NCBI GenBank assembly: GCA_902806565.1 | Contig: CADCXA010000016.1 | Location: 62,001-126,000, forward strand | Length of the DNA stretch: 64,000 nucleotides | DNA from: Hypoxylon rubiginosum | Taxonomy: Eukaryota > Ascomycota > Sordariomycetes > Xylariales > Hypoxylaceae | Direction: 5' to 3' | Part shown: positions 1-11,472 of the stretch, piece after piece | Layout: each line of letters opens with the position of its first letter | Position numbering within the stretch: the stretch's first letter is position 1 | Position numbers and translations under genes: made by a program | Notes under the pieces: generated by a model | Databases searched by the model: none | What the model saw: the letters and a program-made list of their open reading frames with translations, nothing else | Told to the model about the DNA's origin: nothing

Positions 1-1791
1 AGAGCCATGTAACCACCCCCGGAAATGCTGGGTAAATGGCGCAAGCTACTATGAAGACGCCACCATAAATAACTCGAGGATTAGTACTGGATATGCACCT
101 TCTGGATGTTAGCACGCGTCTCACTGTCGATAAACCGTTACATAGGTAGGTAGGTGGCTCGGCTTCAACTTACATTGAGAAGCCGACCATCATCAGCAGC
201 AACAATAAAATGACAAACGGGCTACGCTTGCCCACACGATCCGATAAGAAAGCGAAGACTACAGCTAGTATCGCAGCGGTGATATAGATTGGCACGGTCA
301 TAAGCTGTGCGGCGCTCGAGGAATATCCAAGGTTCCTAATGATACTGGGGAGGAAGAGGCTGATGCCATAGAGTGGGCATACAATCTGGAGATGACCAGA
401 TCAGCTCTCAAACCAGGAGTTACGAAGACCGACGGAATCAACTTACGCCCCAGTAGACAAATATATTCACCCATATCTGCCAATCCTTGAATGCCGCTAG
501 TACGTATCGCCACTCGAACTCCTCGGCTTGCGCAACTTGCGTGCGCGCGGGTTCTTTTCCTTGAAGCTGTCCCTGATATTTTAGACGGAATACAACAAAT
601 TCTCGTTCTTTTTCGGTGAGGAACGAAGCGGTCTCGGGAAAATCGTACAGCACGAAGAACGCAACAGCGGCAATTATGACCTAAACCACTTAGTCCCACA
701 TCATCGCATTGATTATTGCGCCTTCACTTACAGTGGCAAGGCCTTCAAGGATGAAGATCCAGCGCCAGCCTTCGAGGTTACCGATACCATCCATCTTTGC
801 TATCGCGAATGCTAGAAGCCCGCTAAATGCGCCAGCTATCGACGCGGCCGAGAAGAACATAGCCTAGTGTTATCGTTAGCACTTGGCAGTAGTGAGTAAC
901 CCCCTATAATAGGTGGGATGGCAATTTTATCATTGACCATACTTGACGAAGCTGTATTTCATGACGACAGTACCACATGGTAAGATAATACTGAGCGCCG
1001 GATTAGTTTGGAACAGTGCGAATGGTGTGGCAATGGACACATACGGCGCATCCGGGATACAGGCCAGCTTCAGTGATACCAAGAAAGAGCCTTGCAATGA
1101 GGAGGCCGTGGAAGTTCCTCACTATGCCCATCAGAGTCATCACCGCTCCCCACTGTAGTAATTGAAGTTAGCCGGTAGTTCCTGATTTCAGGCATGCTGT
1201 GCAGAACGTTGTTTATAACGACAACGTTTAAAAGGAACAAACTCCTGGATTGGGAGACGAAAATGGTTCACCTCGCCAGAAGAGAGATAGAAGAAATACC
1301 CAAGAGCTCACGTACCGCAACCATGATGAAAGGGAGCCATCTAGAGGGACGCAGCCTCTTGAGCAGCAAATTACTCGGCACCTCAAAAGCTGCATAGGTG
1401 AAGAAAAATACCGTGAGGCACCAATTATACTCATCGGAACTCATCCCCAGGTCTTCTTGGAGGCCTTCGATCTTTGCGTTCCCTATATTGCCTCTATCTA
1501 GGAATGACAACAAATAGAGCATAGCAAGCATTGGAATCAAGCGCATGTCCATCTACTTAGGCACGCGAGAGGTTAGCCCGTGGTTTCGCTAAATCTTTTA
1601 AGGCTTTGTTAGATGAGGGCTTCAACCTTTCGTAATATCTTCTTCTCGTCCAGATCAGCAAAGGATTCAAGCGTTGTCCCTGGTGCCGTAGCAAAGGCGT
1701 CGATGCGGGCAGTCTCCTCGCGCAGCTTTTCGCCAGAAAACTCGTGATGCCCAACCTTGGTCTTCATCGATATCTCATGATTGCCTGCCAT
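1..1791 (-). CDS. MFS anion:cation symporter (allantoate/nicotinate permease type), 3' end outside window
   Basis: Plasma-membrane carrier of the fungal Dal5/Tna1-like anion:cation symporter group; the substrate (organic anion, vitamin or small peptide) cannot be told from sequence. The chosen ATG is at 1791. Exon 1 encodes a soluble N-terminus ending FADLDEKKILRK, and exon 2 continues MDMRLIPMLAMLYLLSFLDR, the family's hallmark first membrane helix. Later exons read W-G-A-V-M-T-L-M-G, then ARLFLGITEAGLYPG, YYLTMWYCRHEIQLRQ and GWRWIFILEGLATV, all typical of this family. Seven or more exons can be joined without a stop or frameshift. The first intron has a weak donor (GTTGAA) but a perfect GCTAAC branch site; the others are GTAAGT-like. 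The gene runs off the left edge after a segment reading YGGVFIVACAIYPAFPG, so the last helices are missing. It looks intact as far as it can be followed. Confidence 0.85.
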
Positions 1792-3544
1792 GATGGACGG
1801 AAAGTCTTCCCCGTATCCGAGGGTACGGGATCGTCGGGTGAGTAAAGAGGCTAGCGAGTCTTTCGGATTTACAATTGAACGAGAAGTAAGCAATGGAAAC
1901 GAAGACTTATAGGTGCCAGCGACAAAAAAAAAAGGTTCTTGGGTCGCCGGAGCATTCCACCGAGAGGCACCAAGTAAGCGCGCCTCATGATGCCGCGGGT
2001 CACATCAGTGGCGCGTGCGGGGACCCCTGATGGGACTGGGACTATCCCTAACCAAGGGGCTCTCCTCTCCTCCAGCTGCCAATAGGAGGTAGGTATATTG
2101 CATCACCCAATAGGCATTGAGACAACTGGGAAGCAACTGAAGCTGACCGGGGTAGCCGGGTAGCATCCCAGATGGCTTTTGGAGACTCGCGTGGGGTTTG
2201 ACCCATCAGGAACGACATCCATCAAACACTCAGTCTAGATAATGTTTGGAAATAAAAATAAACCTCGAGACAGGTGATAAGCAGAAACTCAAGGTCCCGA
2301 CGCGCACATGCCTCCATAGAGGCCCTCCAGTGCAACCGGACCTAAGGAGCATTTGTCGGCAGAGCTATCGGCATTCCCAACATATAAGCATCACGGAGAG
2401 AGACACTAGGCTCAGGTGAAATCCACGGAGATTGTACTACTCTCCTATGACCATAGGTACCTCCTAACCTGGGATGCTGTGGCGTTCGCTGAGCAATTTG
2501 CGGGGGAGGTGGGAGCAGACAGTGCCAAGTCAAAATCCTGATCCATCTAGCCGGGTAAATGGTGTTGTGCTACGTACCTGGGTACCTAAGGACAACATCG
2601 TGATGCCCCCCTTCCACGCACTGCTGTTGGATTTGATGTGCTAAGCTGGTTAGAATTCGCTATATAAATGGCTAACAGTCGTATTAGTATAAATGTACCT
2701 AAGGTACACTATCTACTTCCTCGCTTGCAACAGAGGCCTGTAGGTAGGATTAGCAAATTTAGTGACGTGATGAAGCTCTCGCCGAGGGAGAGGTTGGGTC
2801 TCAGATCGGTTACCCACATTTCGAATCTGGTTCTTAACTCCGATGTCTCCTTTTAGAAACTGTATGAATGAATATGAATAAAACTATGGCTCCTAATTGC
2901 ACATAAGCATGGCAACCTATCAGGTTGATCAGAAAGGCCTTTCTTAGCCGACCTACAACATATTCGCCTATGATGCCGCCGATATGAAAACCATTGGCCC
3001 AACCCTTCAGTCCTCTCACTTGGAATGTTGATGTACCTACCTACCTAGGTACATATGTACATACTGCTACTACATAGTAAAGCTACCTAGGTACCTTGTA
3101 GCGGAGGATTCAGGGAGAAAGCTATGTAGGTACGTTACCTAGGTAGATACCTCACCACGTCATAAGAGCACCGCAACCTCTTATTCACTAGGTACATACT
3201 TAGGTAAGGTGCCTTACAGTCAAGTTCACGCATAGTCACGGCGGATAGTAACAAGGATTCAGGAAGCTATGCATAATCTACCTAGGTAGGACAAGACAAG
3301 CTTCCGATACATAAGTATGTAACATAACTAGGTAATTAGAATAACACAACTATATATGTATATGTACCTACATGTACCTAACCTACCTAGATAGAGAGGT
3401 AAAACAGAGCTACCTACCTGGGTAGGTACCTAACGTACCTATTATTCGTCTAGCTGAGCGGTCGTACTTGCTATCTACCTACCTATTCCGTAGGTACTCA
3501 CTTATAGGGGTATGTAGGTAGGTTACTCTTAAGAGTCACGACCT
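1792..3544. other. Intergenic region with dense TAGGTACCTA-type low-complexity DNA
   Basis: There is no convincing intact gene. From about 3000 to 3530 the DNA is dominated by overlapping copies of TAGGTA/TACCTA, many fused into the palindromes TACCTAGGTA or TAGGTACCTA. An A-run lies near 1925. A possible MFS relic at 2834-3019 is listed separately. The promoter of the carrier gene starting at 1791 must lie at the left end. Confidence 0.7.
2834..3019 (-). pseudogene. Possible relic of an MFS sugar-transporter segment
   Basis: A 61-codon open stretch reads LKGWANGFHIGGIIGEYVVG, followed by a short basic loop and a hydrophobic stretch ending in LGAIVLFIFI. The order (helix, G-rich motif, basic loop, helix) resembles the second and third helices of fungal MFS sugar carriers. 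The flanks give nothing in frame: one side is TAGGTA low-complexity DNA. If real, it is a small decayed fragment; chance resemblance is quite possible. Confidence 0.25.
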
Positions 3545-5338
3545 TTAGGGCATGTTAATGATGGTCTCGATAAGGGAGCTAAAGTCACGCCTAATAACTT
3601 GATCGATTTCGTACAGTGTCGCAGCCGAGGCGTTAACAAACTCCCCGGTATTTCGAGCTCTGTAGTCGCCATAGTAGTACCTATTGGTCATGGCTTCAAG
3701 CGGCATAACACCTTCACTACGGCTGTACAGTCCCAAGTCTCGAGTGAGTTCCGACGACAGAGCCATCCAATATTGCCTAGGAACGTCACCAGTAGGGATA
3801 CCCATGGCTAATAGCTGAATGATTCCAGAGATGAACCGGAGCTGAACACACCTAAACAATGGAGGCACTTGCGGATTCGCACCAACAGAGGGCGCCGTTC
3901 GCGGAATAGGACCAACGAAAGGCAGATTCCCACGAAGGTATTTGAGGTTAATAGGTCCCTTCCAATGATTGAGAATTTCCTTCAAGACTGGACCATTCCT
4001 GTAGTCGATGGCAGTGCAAAGCCACTTTGTCGAATGATAACCTTTCTGCTGGACGAGGTAGCGTGCGTTGAGGAATGAGGCCGGGCCCGACCAAAATGCC
4101 GCGTTTGCTGCAGAGTCAAATTGGAATTCAACATCAGCCCGTGTAATGTTATCTAACAAAGATCTATTGGTCAAGAGTAGATCGGTTGCTTCAGCCTCTA
4201 AGAGAAAATACTGATGTACGTCATTTTCTTCTGCCGCTCTCATGTTTAAGTGATATCTAGACTCATTAAGCATCTTTCCAAGTCTGCGAAGACCTTCTGC
4301 TGGCCTCTGCATCGCTTCATGCATAGCTTGCCTTAGGACAAGCAGCGCATTTGTCAGATGACGGCGACCATGTGGAGGTTTTGTCCCATCGGGAAACATA
4401 ATGATTAGATTATCATCGTTGAAGAGACTCACGTGGGAATTGGGAGCATAATTGAGAGCATAATTGAGAGCATTTGCTTTCACCATCAGATACCGAAGCA
4501 AGTCTGTGGAATCGGCACTTCTAGCAGCCATACGGTACATTTCAGCGAGTCCGCCTCTGTCAAGTAGATAGGAGCGCAGGTCGGACGTCGGCGGAAATGC
4601 TAATATTGCGTGAAGTGCAGCTCGGGCATAATTGAACATCTTTTGCTTAATAGCGTTGGCAAGCGTGTTAACGACGTAGCTCCGGGCGCTCCAGGGGGTG
4701 GGAAATTGGCCAGCGACAATGAGTCGGACGGCAGCTTCTTCGATTCCTTTTTTGATTTGAGGTCTGCGTTCCATCGTGTACAAACCAACGGCGGCGCCTG
4801 CTGCCTGGGCACAAACCGTATAAGGTCCTGCAGCATGTTGACACGGTGGATGGTGCGCTCTTGACGCTTTGTCGCATCTACCGTCGCCTTCACAGTCTTG
4901 GTATACGGTATCGAGTTGGATCATATTCTGATACCGAGTCAGAAGCAGCCGAACAATATCAGGTCGACCGGCGCGGACTGCTGCATGAAGTGGTGGCTCA
5001 ACCTGTCGAAGGCTGGGAAAGACTCCGTTGATCGCGTCTGCATCCTCGTTGGCTAACGCATCAAGAAAGAAACGGACGAACCAAAGCGGGGCACGATGTG
5101 AATGAATAGCTAAATTGTAAAGTGGATGAAGGGCTGGAGCTACTCGCTTTTGTCCGGTATGCACTTGACGTGAAGCATCAAATTCAGCGACATCGAGGCC
5201 GTTGCTGAAAAATATCTCAGGTGTAGCTCGCGCAAAGCTAATTAAAGCAGCCGGGTCGTGGGTATACAAGGTCACAACCCAATCGTAAATAACATCTAAG
5301 GGAAGGTTGAAGAGCGGGTTCGGCGCCGGTTGTGCCAT
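3545..5338 (-). CDS. F-box-like / ankyrin-repeat protein, function unknown
   Basis: A single-exon protein of 597 residues starting at the ATG at 5338. Residues about 8-45 (LFNLPLDVIYDWVVTLYTHD, then ALISFARATPEIF) resemble a fungal F-box-like N-terminus, which in other proteins docks Skp1. Around residues 110-135 is a recognisable ankyrin-type unit (PPLHAAVRAGRPDIVRLLL). The remainder is helical and Cys/His-poor with no known catalytic motif. A direct 12-bp duplication (near 4446-4470) gives a local NALNYALNYAP repeat. Many Sordariomycete genomes have large, fast-evolving sets of such single-exon F-box/ankyrin proteins; the functional label is inference only. The 3' end abuts the TAGGTA-rich tract. 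Confidence 0.7.
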   Translation of the reverse strand: MAQPAPNPLFNLPLDVIYDWVVTLYTHDPAALISFARATPEIFFSNGLDVAEFDASRQVHTGQKRVAPALHPLYNLAIHSHRAPLWFVRFFLDALANEDADAINGVFPSLRQVEPPLHAAVRAGRPDIVRLLLTRYQNMIQLDTVYQDCEGDGRCDKASRAHHPPCQHAAGPYTVCAQAAGAAVGLYTMERRPQIKKGIEEAAVRLIVAGQFPTPWSARSYVVNTLANAIKQKMFNYARAALHAILAFPPTSDLRSYLLDRGGLAEMYRMAARSADSTDLLRYLMVKANALNYALNYAPNSHVSLFNDDNLIIMFPDGTKPPHGRRHLTNALLVLRQAMHEAMQRPAEGLRRLGKMLNESRYHLNMRAAEENDVHQYFLLEAEATDLLLTNRSLLDNITRADVEFQFDSAANAAFWSGPASFLNARYLVQQKGYHSTKWLCTAIDYRNGPVLKEILNHWKGPINLKYLRGNLPFVGPIPRTAPSVGANPQVPPLFRCVQLRFISGIIQLLAMGIPTGDVPRQYWMALSSELTRDLGLYSRSEGVMPLEAMTNRYYYGDYRARNTGEFVNASAATLYEIDQVIRRDFSSLIETIINMP

Positions 5339-6617
5339 TGTATTCGTCGAAAAGATAGGCCGCCTGGTAACTGTGTGAGGGTCTACGTTGTTTAGGTACC
5401 TTAGGTATATTGGAAGTTTCCTTTCGGATTATTTGTATGCTCAGGATCTAGTTCATATGGCAATTCGTGTGATGGCAGAAAGGCCGCGAAATGTGAGGCC
5501 ATATATACACCTTACTATCATGCATCTGATGAACGTACGAGTGTTATATACTTTGTTTATTTACCAACTTCAATCAGCGCGTTTTCATGAACAGCTACCA
5601 CGTAAAATCAGTGCCAGACTTGATCAAATTTGAAGTTTAAAGAACCCTGGAACTGCCCCTTTTAAACAAGTCTGTGCCTTTCTCTAACACTCTGAGAGGT
5701 AATTGAACAACCAATAGTTTTCTTTGTCAATGATGTAACTGACAGATACCTTCCATATAGTATGTTGTTCATGGGCTCTAGTACCCGTAACGACTATGTG
5801 TGAAAGGCAATGGAATCAAACCAAGACTCCTCTCTTCAAAGCAAAGGAGTGCCACAGAAGCCCAATTCTCGTGCAAATATGTTTGTCTTCAGTACCTGCA
5901 CCATAAATTACCTAGGTACCAGGTAGGCAGGTAGACATAATCGTTCACAGCAATGAACCCTCTATGGAAGTGGTCAAACTTGGACATTCAAGCATTTCCA
6001 CCTCTGTCCATTCGATGATCACAGCCTCATCATGCTTAATTTTACAAGAGTAAACGACTATAAACAGTGTCACTAATCTGTTACCCAGGCAATACTCAAA
6101 CCTTAGACCAACTACCTATGTAGTTGCAGTACGCCTGATTGGGTCTTCAGAACCCCTTAATCCCCCTTTCTTATTAGATAATACCGCCTACCCCTAGACT
6201 ACAAATGACCTAGACACCTACCTTCTAACAGACTATTCGCTTACAAGCAGTCACTGCAGATTGTAATGGCTATCATCTCAAAACTCTAAACGGATAGCCT
6301 CCCAAGAAAAAAAGAGGGAAATTATCTCTCGCGAAAGATAGCTAGATGGGCTTGTGTGCTTATAATCGAAATATTACAAGGGATATCATCCGATGCCGAA
6401 GTACCTAGTATATAAGTGGCTAGGTAGTACGGTTAACCAGAATATACTTATGTTCCACCTTGCATGCTACTATGCCAACGTCTTTCTAAAATCTCAACAT
6501 TACTTCACGATGCAGATGTGGTCCGCCAGTCCTCTCCTTTATTTATACATGAAATATAGAAAAACCTCAGGTTCACCCTGACAGGTAGGTATGATTACCC
6601 CTGCTTCCCTTACAGCT
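5339..6617. other. Intergenic region, nothing recognisable
   Basis: About 1.3 kb of AT-rich DNA between the start of the F-box/ankyrin gene and the 3' end of the membrane-protein gene. A few TACCTAGGTACC-like motifs occur near 5395 and 5913. The short open frames here have no domain-like composition, and I see no RNA gene. Confidence 0.6.
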
Positions 6618-8967
6618 CTAATCCTTTCTTCCTAGATGCTCATCAAGAGAGGATTCTGTTGTCGAGGACCCATTCGGGGAATAACATGAACTCCCCGGAG
6701 TGTATCTGAACCCATCGGCAACGAAGCGGGAATCGTCCGACCCTTCGTCGTAAGCAGGGAGCTCTTCGTCCACGGAGGCGTAGTCCGGGAAAGCCGAGGT
6801 AGGGCTCGGGGGTGCGGGGGGAACATCGTGTTGCCGTGTCTCCCGAGCGTATTCGTGAGAATGTCCTTCTTCGGCCACAACCAGGCTGCCAACGACAGAG
6901 GCAACAGCACGGAACTGCGCAATCTCTTGCTCCATCGTCGTCGAGAGATTATCCTCCTCTTCGCTCTCTGATCCAATATTTCTCATGATGGCCTCTTTCT
7001 CTTCGTCCTCGATCTCTTGGCGCCTCAACCCTTCCTTCAGCCATCTGACGACTTCGCTATACTTGGCAGCGATGGCGGTACGTCGGGAGGCCCATGCGCC
7101 ATCATGATGCTGGCGACGTCCTTCTCGAGCTTGATGCCGACCACAGCAGCCAGTATGTCGACTTTGGCGAGACGCACTAAAACAACGGGTGTGAATGGCG
7201 CTAATGAGCAAAGCAAGTAGAACTACAATAGCTCCAATGTGAAGGATTGATATCGTATGAAACAGGCCAGGGGGGCCAAAATGCTACGTCATGTTAGTAT
7301 ACATATCATTGATCCTTCAAGATAGAATTCCTACCGGGGGGTGGTGCGGCCGCATCCTATCGCCATGATGAGGCGGTCGGTCATGAGGTGGCCCGTCGTG
7401 AGGCGGTCGGTCATGAGGTGGTCCGTCGTGAGGCGGCCGGTCATGATGAGGCGGTCGGTCATGAGGTGGCCCGTCGTGAGGCGGTCGGTCATGAGGTGGT
7501 CCGTCGTGAGGCGGCCGGTCATGATGAGGCGGCCGGTCATGATGAGGCGGCCGTTCAGGATAATCGGTTTCACTTTCGACGATAGGCATGGGTGGTCCAT
7601 GTCTGTCGCCGTCAAAATTGACAGGTGGCTCCTGGAGTAGTTAGCATAAATCGTCCAGAGGCCTAATTCTCCCATTTAGCTTACCATGTCGTTATCAAAC
7701 GTATCAACTGGCCCAGGCGGGCCATGGGGCCCGTCATCATCTGAGAAGTGATGACTTGGGGGTGGGTTGCCGTCGTGGAACACAGGAGGGGGTGGGGTGT
7801 CGTCCCCATGATGAGGTTCTCCGTGAGGAGGCTTTCGGTGAGGCGGCATTCTATGAGACGGTGGTGGTGGTGGTGGTGGTGGTGGTGGTGGCGGCGGCGG
7901 TGGCGGGCAATGACAAAAGGGAGGTGGAGGGAAATGAGGGGGTCCAGGATGAGAGTGATTCCCATGATTCCCATGATTCCCGTGGTGTGGTGGAAACCCA
8001 GGATGTCGGCCGTGTTCTCCATTTCTGTGAGGGAAAGGTCCACCACGCTGGCCACCAAAGGGGCCTTCATGTTCAGGCCAGTACAACCTGTTAGCCATGT
8101 GCTTAGCTCGGTTGTACATCGTCTTCACAATGCACTTTAGACTGTCGCATTCAGCAAATGAATGAAACTCGTCTGGTCGTTTGAAATCGTAAACGTCTGA
8201 TATGTACCGGACCTTGGAAGAAATTGCATATTCAAGTGCCGCAAGCTGTCGCATCATAGATTTTAGGTTGGCCAACTCCTCATCCAGAGTGGCCAAGGGT
8301 TCTTCATTTGAGGATTCTTCCTTCGAGAGGACTTCTGTGGAAATAGTAGCCTCAACGACAGACTCAGTGACATTGATGAAAGAAAGTGACACCGGCGCCA
8401 CCTGCTGGAATTCTATAGAGACGATGATTAGTTAACTACATACGAAAGAGTAGGGGGGGGCCACCTCTAAGGTAGCAGTAGGGCAGGGCTGTAGGCAGGT
8501 ATAAACTCACGGATAGTAAACCCAACATCTTGAATCTTCCTATCGTCTACGGAGACAACTTGAAAATTCATCACCTGCCCCTGATACTCGTCTTCGAGGT
8601 GCACGCAGGTGAAATCCCAGTTGGCGAGAAGAGTGCCATGCTCGGTCGTAAGAAAACCAGACCCGACGCCATTCTCGTCTTGTGCGAGCTGGTCATTATT
8701 GATAGTCAAGTTCCCATACCCGCAAGGCGAGCTCGACGGGTGCACATCGAGGCGAAGAAGGGTTGTCCCAGCGTCATCCGATGTAGGGTTTATATCGAGG
8801 CTAATTAGTGTATATGGATTATTGACTTTAATGATGCCATGTTAGAAGCAGGTACAGATTTCATACACACAGTAGTTGGTTGATGGAAGCTTACTTTCAT
8901 GTCGAGTTGGGAGAGCCGTAACCAGCACGGGCACTAGCAGCAGCTGGGCCTTTAGGTGGCGACGCAT
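6618..8967 (-). CDS. Single-pass membrane protein with signal peptide and His/Pro-rich ectodomain
   Basis: Five exons join in frame (8967-8895, 8825-8511, 8412-7685, 7631-7335, 7283-6618) to give 692 residues. The ATG at 8967 opens a signal peptide (MRRHLKAQLLLVPVLVTALP). The ectodomain follows: a region with CGYGNLTINNDQ and NWDFTCVHL, then a helical acidic stretch, then a very long low-complexity part rich in His, Pro and Gly, with a 14-16 residue proline run encoded near 7860-7907 and HDRPPHDGPP repeats from 7372 to 7560. A single membrane helix lies at the start of exon 5 (ISILHIGAIVVLLALLISAI). The cytoplasmic tail has a KYSEVVRWLKEG-like basic/helical segment followed by acidic, Ser-rich and Pro-rich sequence. 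I recognise the layout as a widespread uncharacterised fungal membrane family but know no function. The His clusters suggest, without proving, metal binding or a wall-spanning role. Confidence 0.8.
7372..7560. repeat. Tandem repeat inside the ectodomain: perfect 78-bp duplication plus partial units
   Basis: The block 7372-7449 is repeated without a mismatch at 7450-7527, followed by partial copies to about 7560. Each 78-bp block is 26 codons and is itself built from shorter GGCGGYCGGTCATGA-like subunits encoding HDRPPHDGPP on the minus strand. The period is a multiple of three, so copy-number change would keep the reading frame. Confidence 0.95.
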
Positions 8968-10134
8968 CGTCTGATCAGGCACCCAGTAAGTATAAAGATA
9001 GTAGACGGAGCGAAACTATCTTGGCATGGCAAGGCAACAACACGGAGGGAAGAGAACATAAAATGGTTGCCTACAGCAAGCGGGCTGTTAATAAGACGCC
9101 CGCGACGGTGCCGTAAGAGGGTGGGGTGCCACGCGGACACACTCGCTTTCAGGAAATGTACCCACGCTTACCACGCTCGAACGGGTCAAGCAGATCGACC
9201 GGCTTCTAGGGGGGGCGAGAAGAAGGACGCTAGGAGAAAAGAATTCCAGTAGGAAAAGGGTGATTGATATATACTAGCAGACTAGAGACCCTAATTACCT
9301 ACATGTTACCTACATGCCGACTATCTTACATACCTACCTAGGTAGACAAGCCAGAATCACTTCTGAGTAATGTTAGAAGAAAGGCTTCCAAGTAACAGTC
9401 TAATATGTTAGTATGAGGCTGTGTACTTGTCTGCTCGTGCGCCCTACTACCACCTGGTAGGGGATCGCTGCTCGCTTCCGCCAATGAGCTTCAGCTAGCT
9501 GACGAGTCGTCTAAGCCCAGGTGGGTTTGATGCCGACTAAAATCGGGGGATGATTCGTACGCAACGCGATGAAGTGAGAGAAAACAGAGGATGTCGGCCA
9601 ATCATCATCTCATGTAAAATAGAGCTGGAATAACGAATGAAATCAATGCTAGTTTTATTTTATTTTTTATTTTTTATTTTTTTTACATTGACAGAAGAAA
9701 TCAGGAACTCGTACGAATTATGAGAATAAGAAATAGTAGATACCAACAGTCTATATCGGTTATCTTTAACTATTAGTTCTAGGTATAACTCTTTGCTAAA
9801 ATATCAGCATCTGAGATGGAGATGTCAAATCGCCGTGATCATGATGGTATTTATGTTACGGTTTATGAGGAAGGAGTATCCATTTGTGAGACCTATGATT
9901 TACCAATGACAGATAAATGATGTGGCTCACCAGCACTACACGTACAAACAACCAATTGTGGCGTAATGATGTGGCTAATAAATTTACAAATTCGAGCCCC
10001 ACCAAACTCAGCTTTCCGAGCTATCGTCAATACCGACGTAACATCTATTCCTTGTCGAGACATCTTAACATTGCGCCTCAACTTGCGCTTCAGCTTTACT
10101 CGCCAAGCTCAGCTTTGCGTACGATTCATCCAAT
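8968..10134. other. Intergenic region between divergent genes
   Basis: It holds the promoters of the membrane-protein gene (leftward) and LSM4 (rightward). Visible features are a few TACCTACCTAGGTA motifs near 9300-9350 and a T/A-rich low-complexity tract of TTTTA-type units at about 9653-9690. No gene-like open frame was found. Confidence 0.6.
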
Positions 10135-10726
10135 ATGGTATATTTGCACTCATTAACCCACACGCCCGTCTTGGTATATCTAGGTAACTCAGCTAATGCG
10201 ACCCCATCTTAGTTACCTCTCGGCCTCTTGAATGCGGCCCAAGGCCATCCTATGCTCGTCGAGCTCAAGAACGGAGAGACCCTAAACGGCCATTTAATAC
10301 AATGCGACACCTGGATGAATCTGACGTTGAAGGAAGTCATCCAGACGAGCCCGGTAGAAAAAACATGCCCACACTTCGACCTCCGAGCCAGCATCGTAGC
10401 TAATATCCAGACGTTAGGAAGCTGACAAGTTCGTCCGCCTCCCCGAGGTATATGTCAAGGGAAACAATGTGAGTACTAAGTTTTATGCCGTATCCGAAAC
10501 CCTTTGGCTTGCATCTGACGAGGTTCTACAGATCAAATATCTCCGAGTACCCGACGAGATCATCGACCTCGTGAAAGAACAACAGCACACCCAGCAAAGT
10601 GGATTCAGAGGCGGCCGAGGCGGACACGGTCCGCAGAGAGGAGATCATGGCGGTAGAGGTGGCGACAGAGGTGGTCGGGGCGGACGAGGCCAAGGAAGAG
10701 GTCGCGGCAGGAGCCGGGGTGCGTGA
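10135..10726 (+). CDS. LSM4: U6 snRNA-associated Sm-like protein LSm4
   Basis: Subunit of the Lsm2-8 ring that binds the U6 snRNA 3' end for splicing and of the Lsm1-7 ring in cytoplasmic mRNA decay. Four exons (10135-10137, 10213-10353, 10418-10468, 10532-10726) give 129 residues. Exon 1 is just the ATG, directly followed by a GTATAT donor. Exon 2 reads [14 protein letters not shown], then the Sm1 motif [20 protein letters not shown]; exon 3 reads [17 protein letters not shown]; and exon 4 completes the Sm2 motif [12 protein letters not shown]. The C-terminal tail is a typical RGG/GRG repeat domain, probably arginine-methylated and involved in RNP condensation. Every splice junction restores the conserved family sequence, so the model is firm. 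Confidence 0.95.
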
Positions 10727-11472
10727 ACATGATTCGGTCCTACAACACGGAAATGGACAAGCGAGAAGTTCTCCTCTCAGGAACCCGACACGGCAAAAGG
10801 AAGTTTTAAGGAGCTTCCGGGAGCTGGCAGGATTAGTAGAAAAGCTAAGCTGTAGCTGCCGTGGAGGAAAGATGATACCCAATTTGGCGAGATAGTGCTT
10901 GGTGCAAAGAGTGTGTAACCGTTAGCACACTCCGGATACTAGATACGAAGGCTGATGGGACGTCACAAGAGGAATCACAGGTTCCCCTCTTCCTAATTAC
11001 ACCCCGATCGACGTCTATTCAGTTAAACATCCCACTGTACGTAAAAGCGTCTCACTCCTCGCCAGCTTCGTGAACAACAGAATTAGACGACAGTGTTCGA
11101 CGCGAATGCAAATTTATGGCTTGCCCAAGGAGCAAGAATCCAAGTATCCCTTAGAGTATAACGTATTTGCATTTTTAATAGCGTATAATACTTTGATGGC
11201 GGTGTAAAGATATACACCTTGGGTAGGTAGACGCAGAGTTGATAGCAAAAGTACAAAGGTACCTAGTACTAGGTCACTTTCGCAGCTGATCCCAGTTGCA
11301 AGCTAGCGCAAAAACTACCTAAACAGCTGGCTTCGTACCTCGTTTTGTCTTCGATGTTCTATCTTATCTCTTATCGCTCACCCTTCTCAAGAGCATCGAC
11401 TGTCACAATTCACAATTCACGACAGGTACAGGTACAGGGCTAGTTCGACCACAAGTCGCCTTTGACCACGCA
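10727..11472. other. Intergenic region, LSM4 terminator and PPR gene promoter
   Basis: About 750 bp between two co-oriented genes. It is AT-rich with one TAGGTAGG and one GGTACCTAG motif near 11223-11270. Nothing else is recognisable. Confidence 0.6.
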
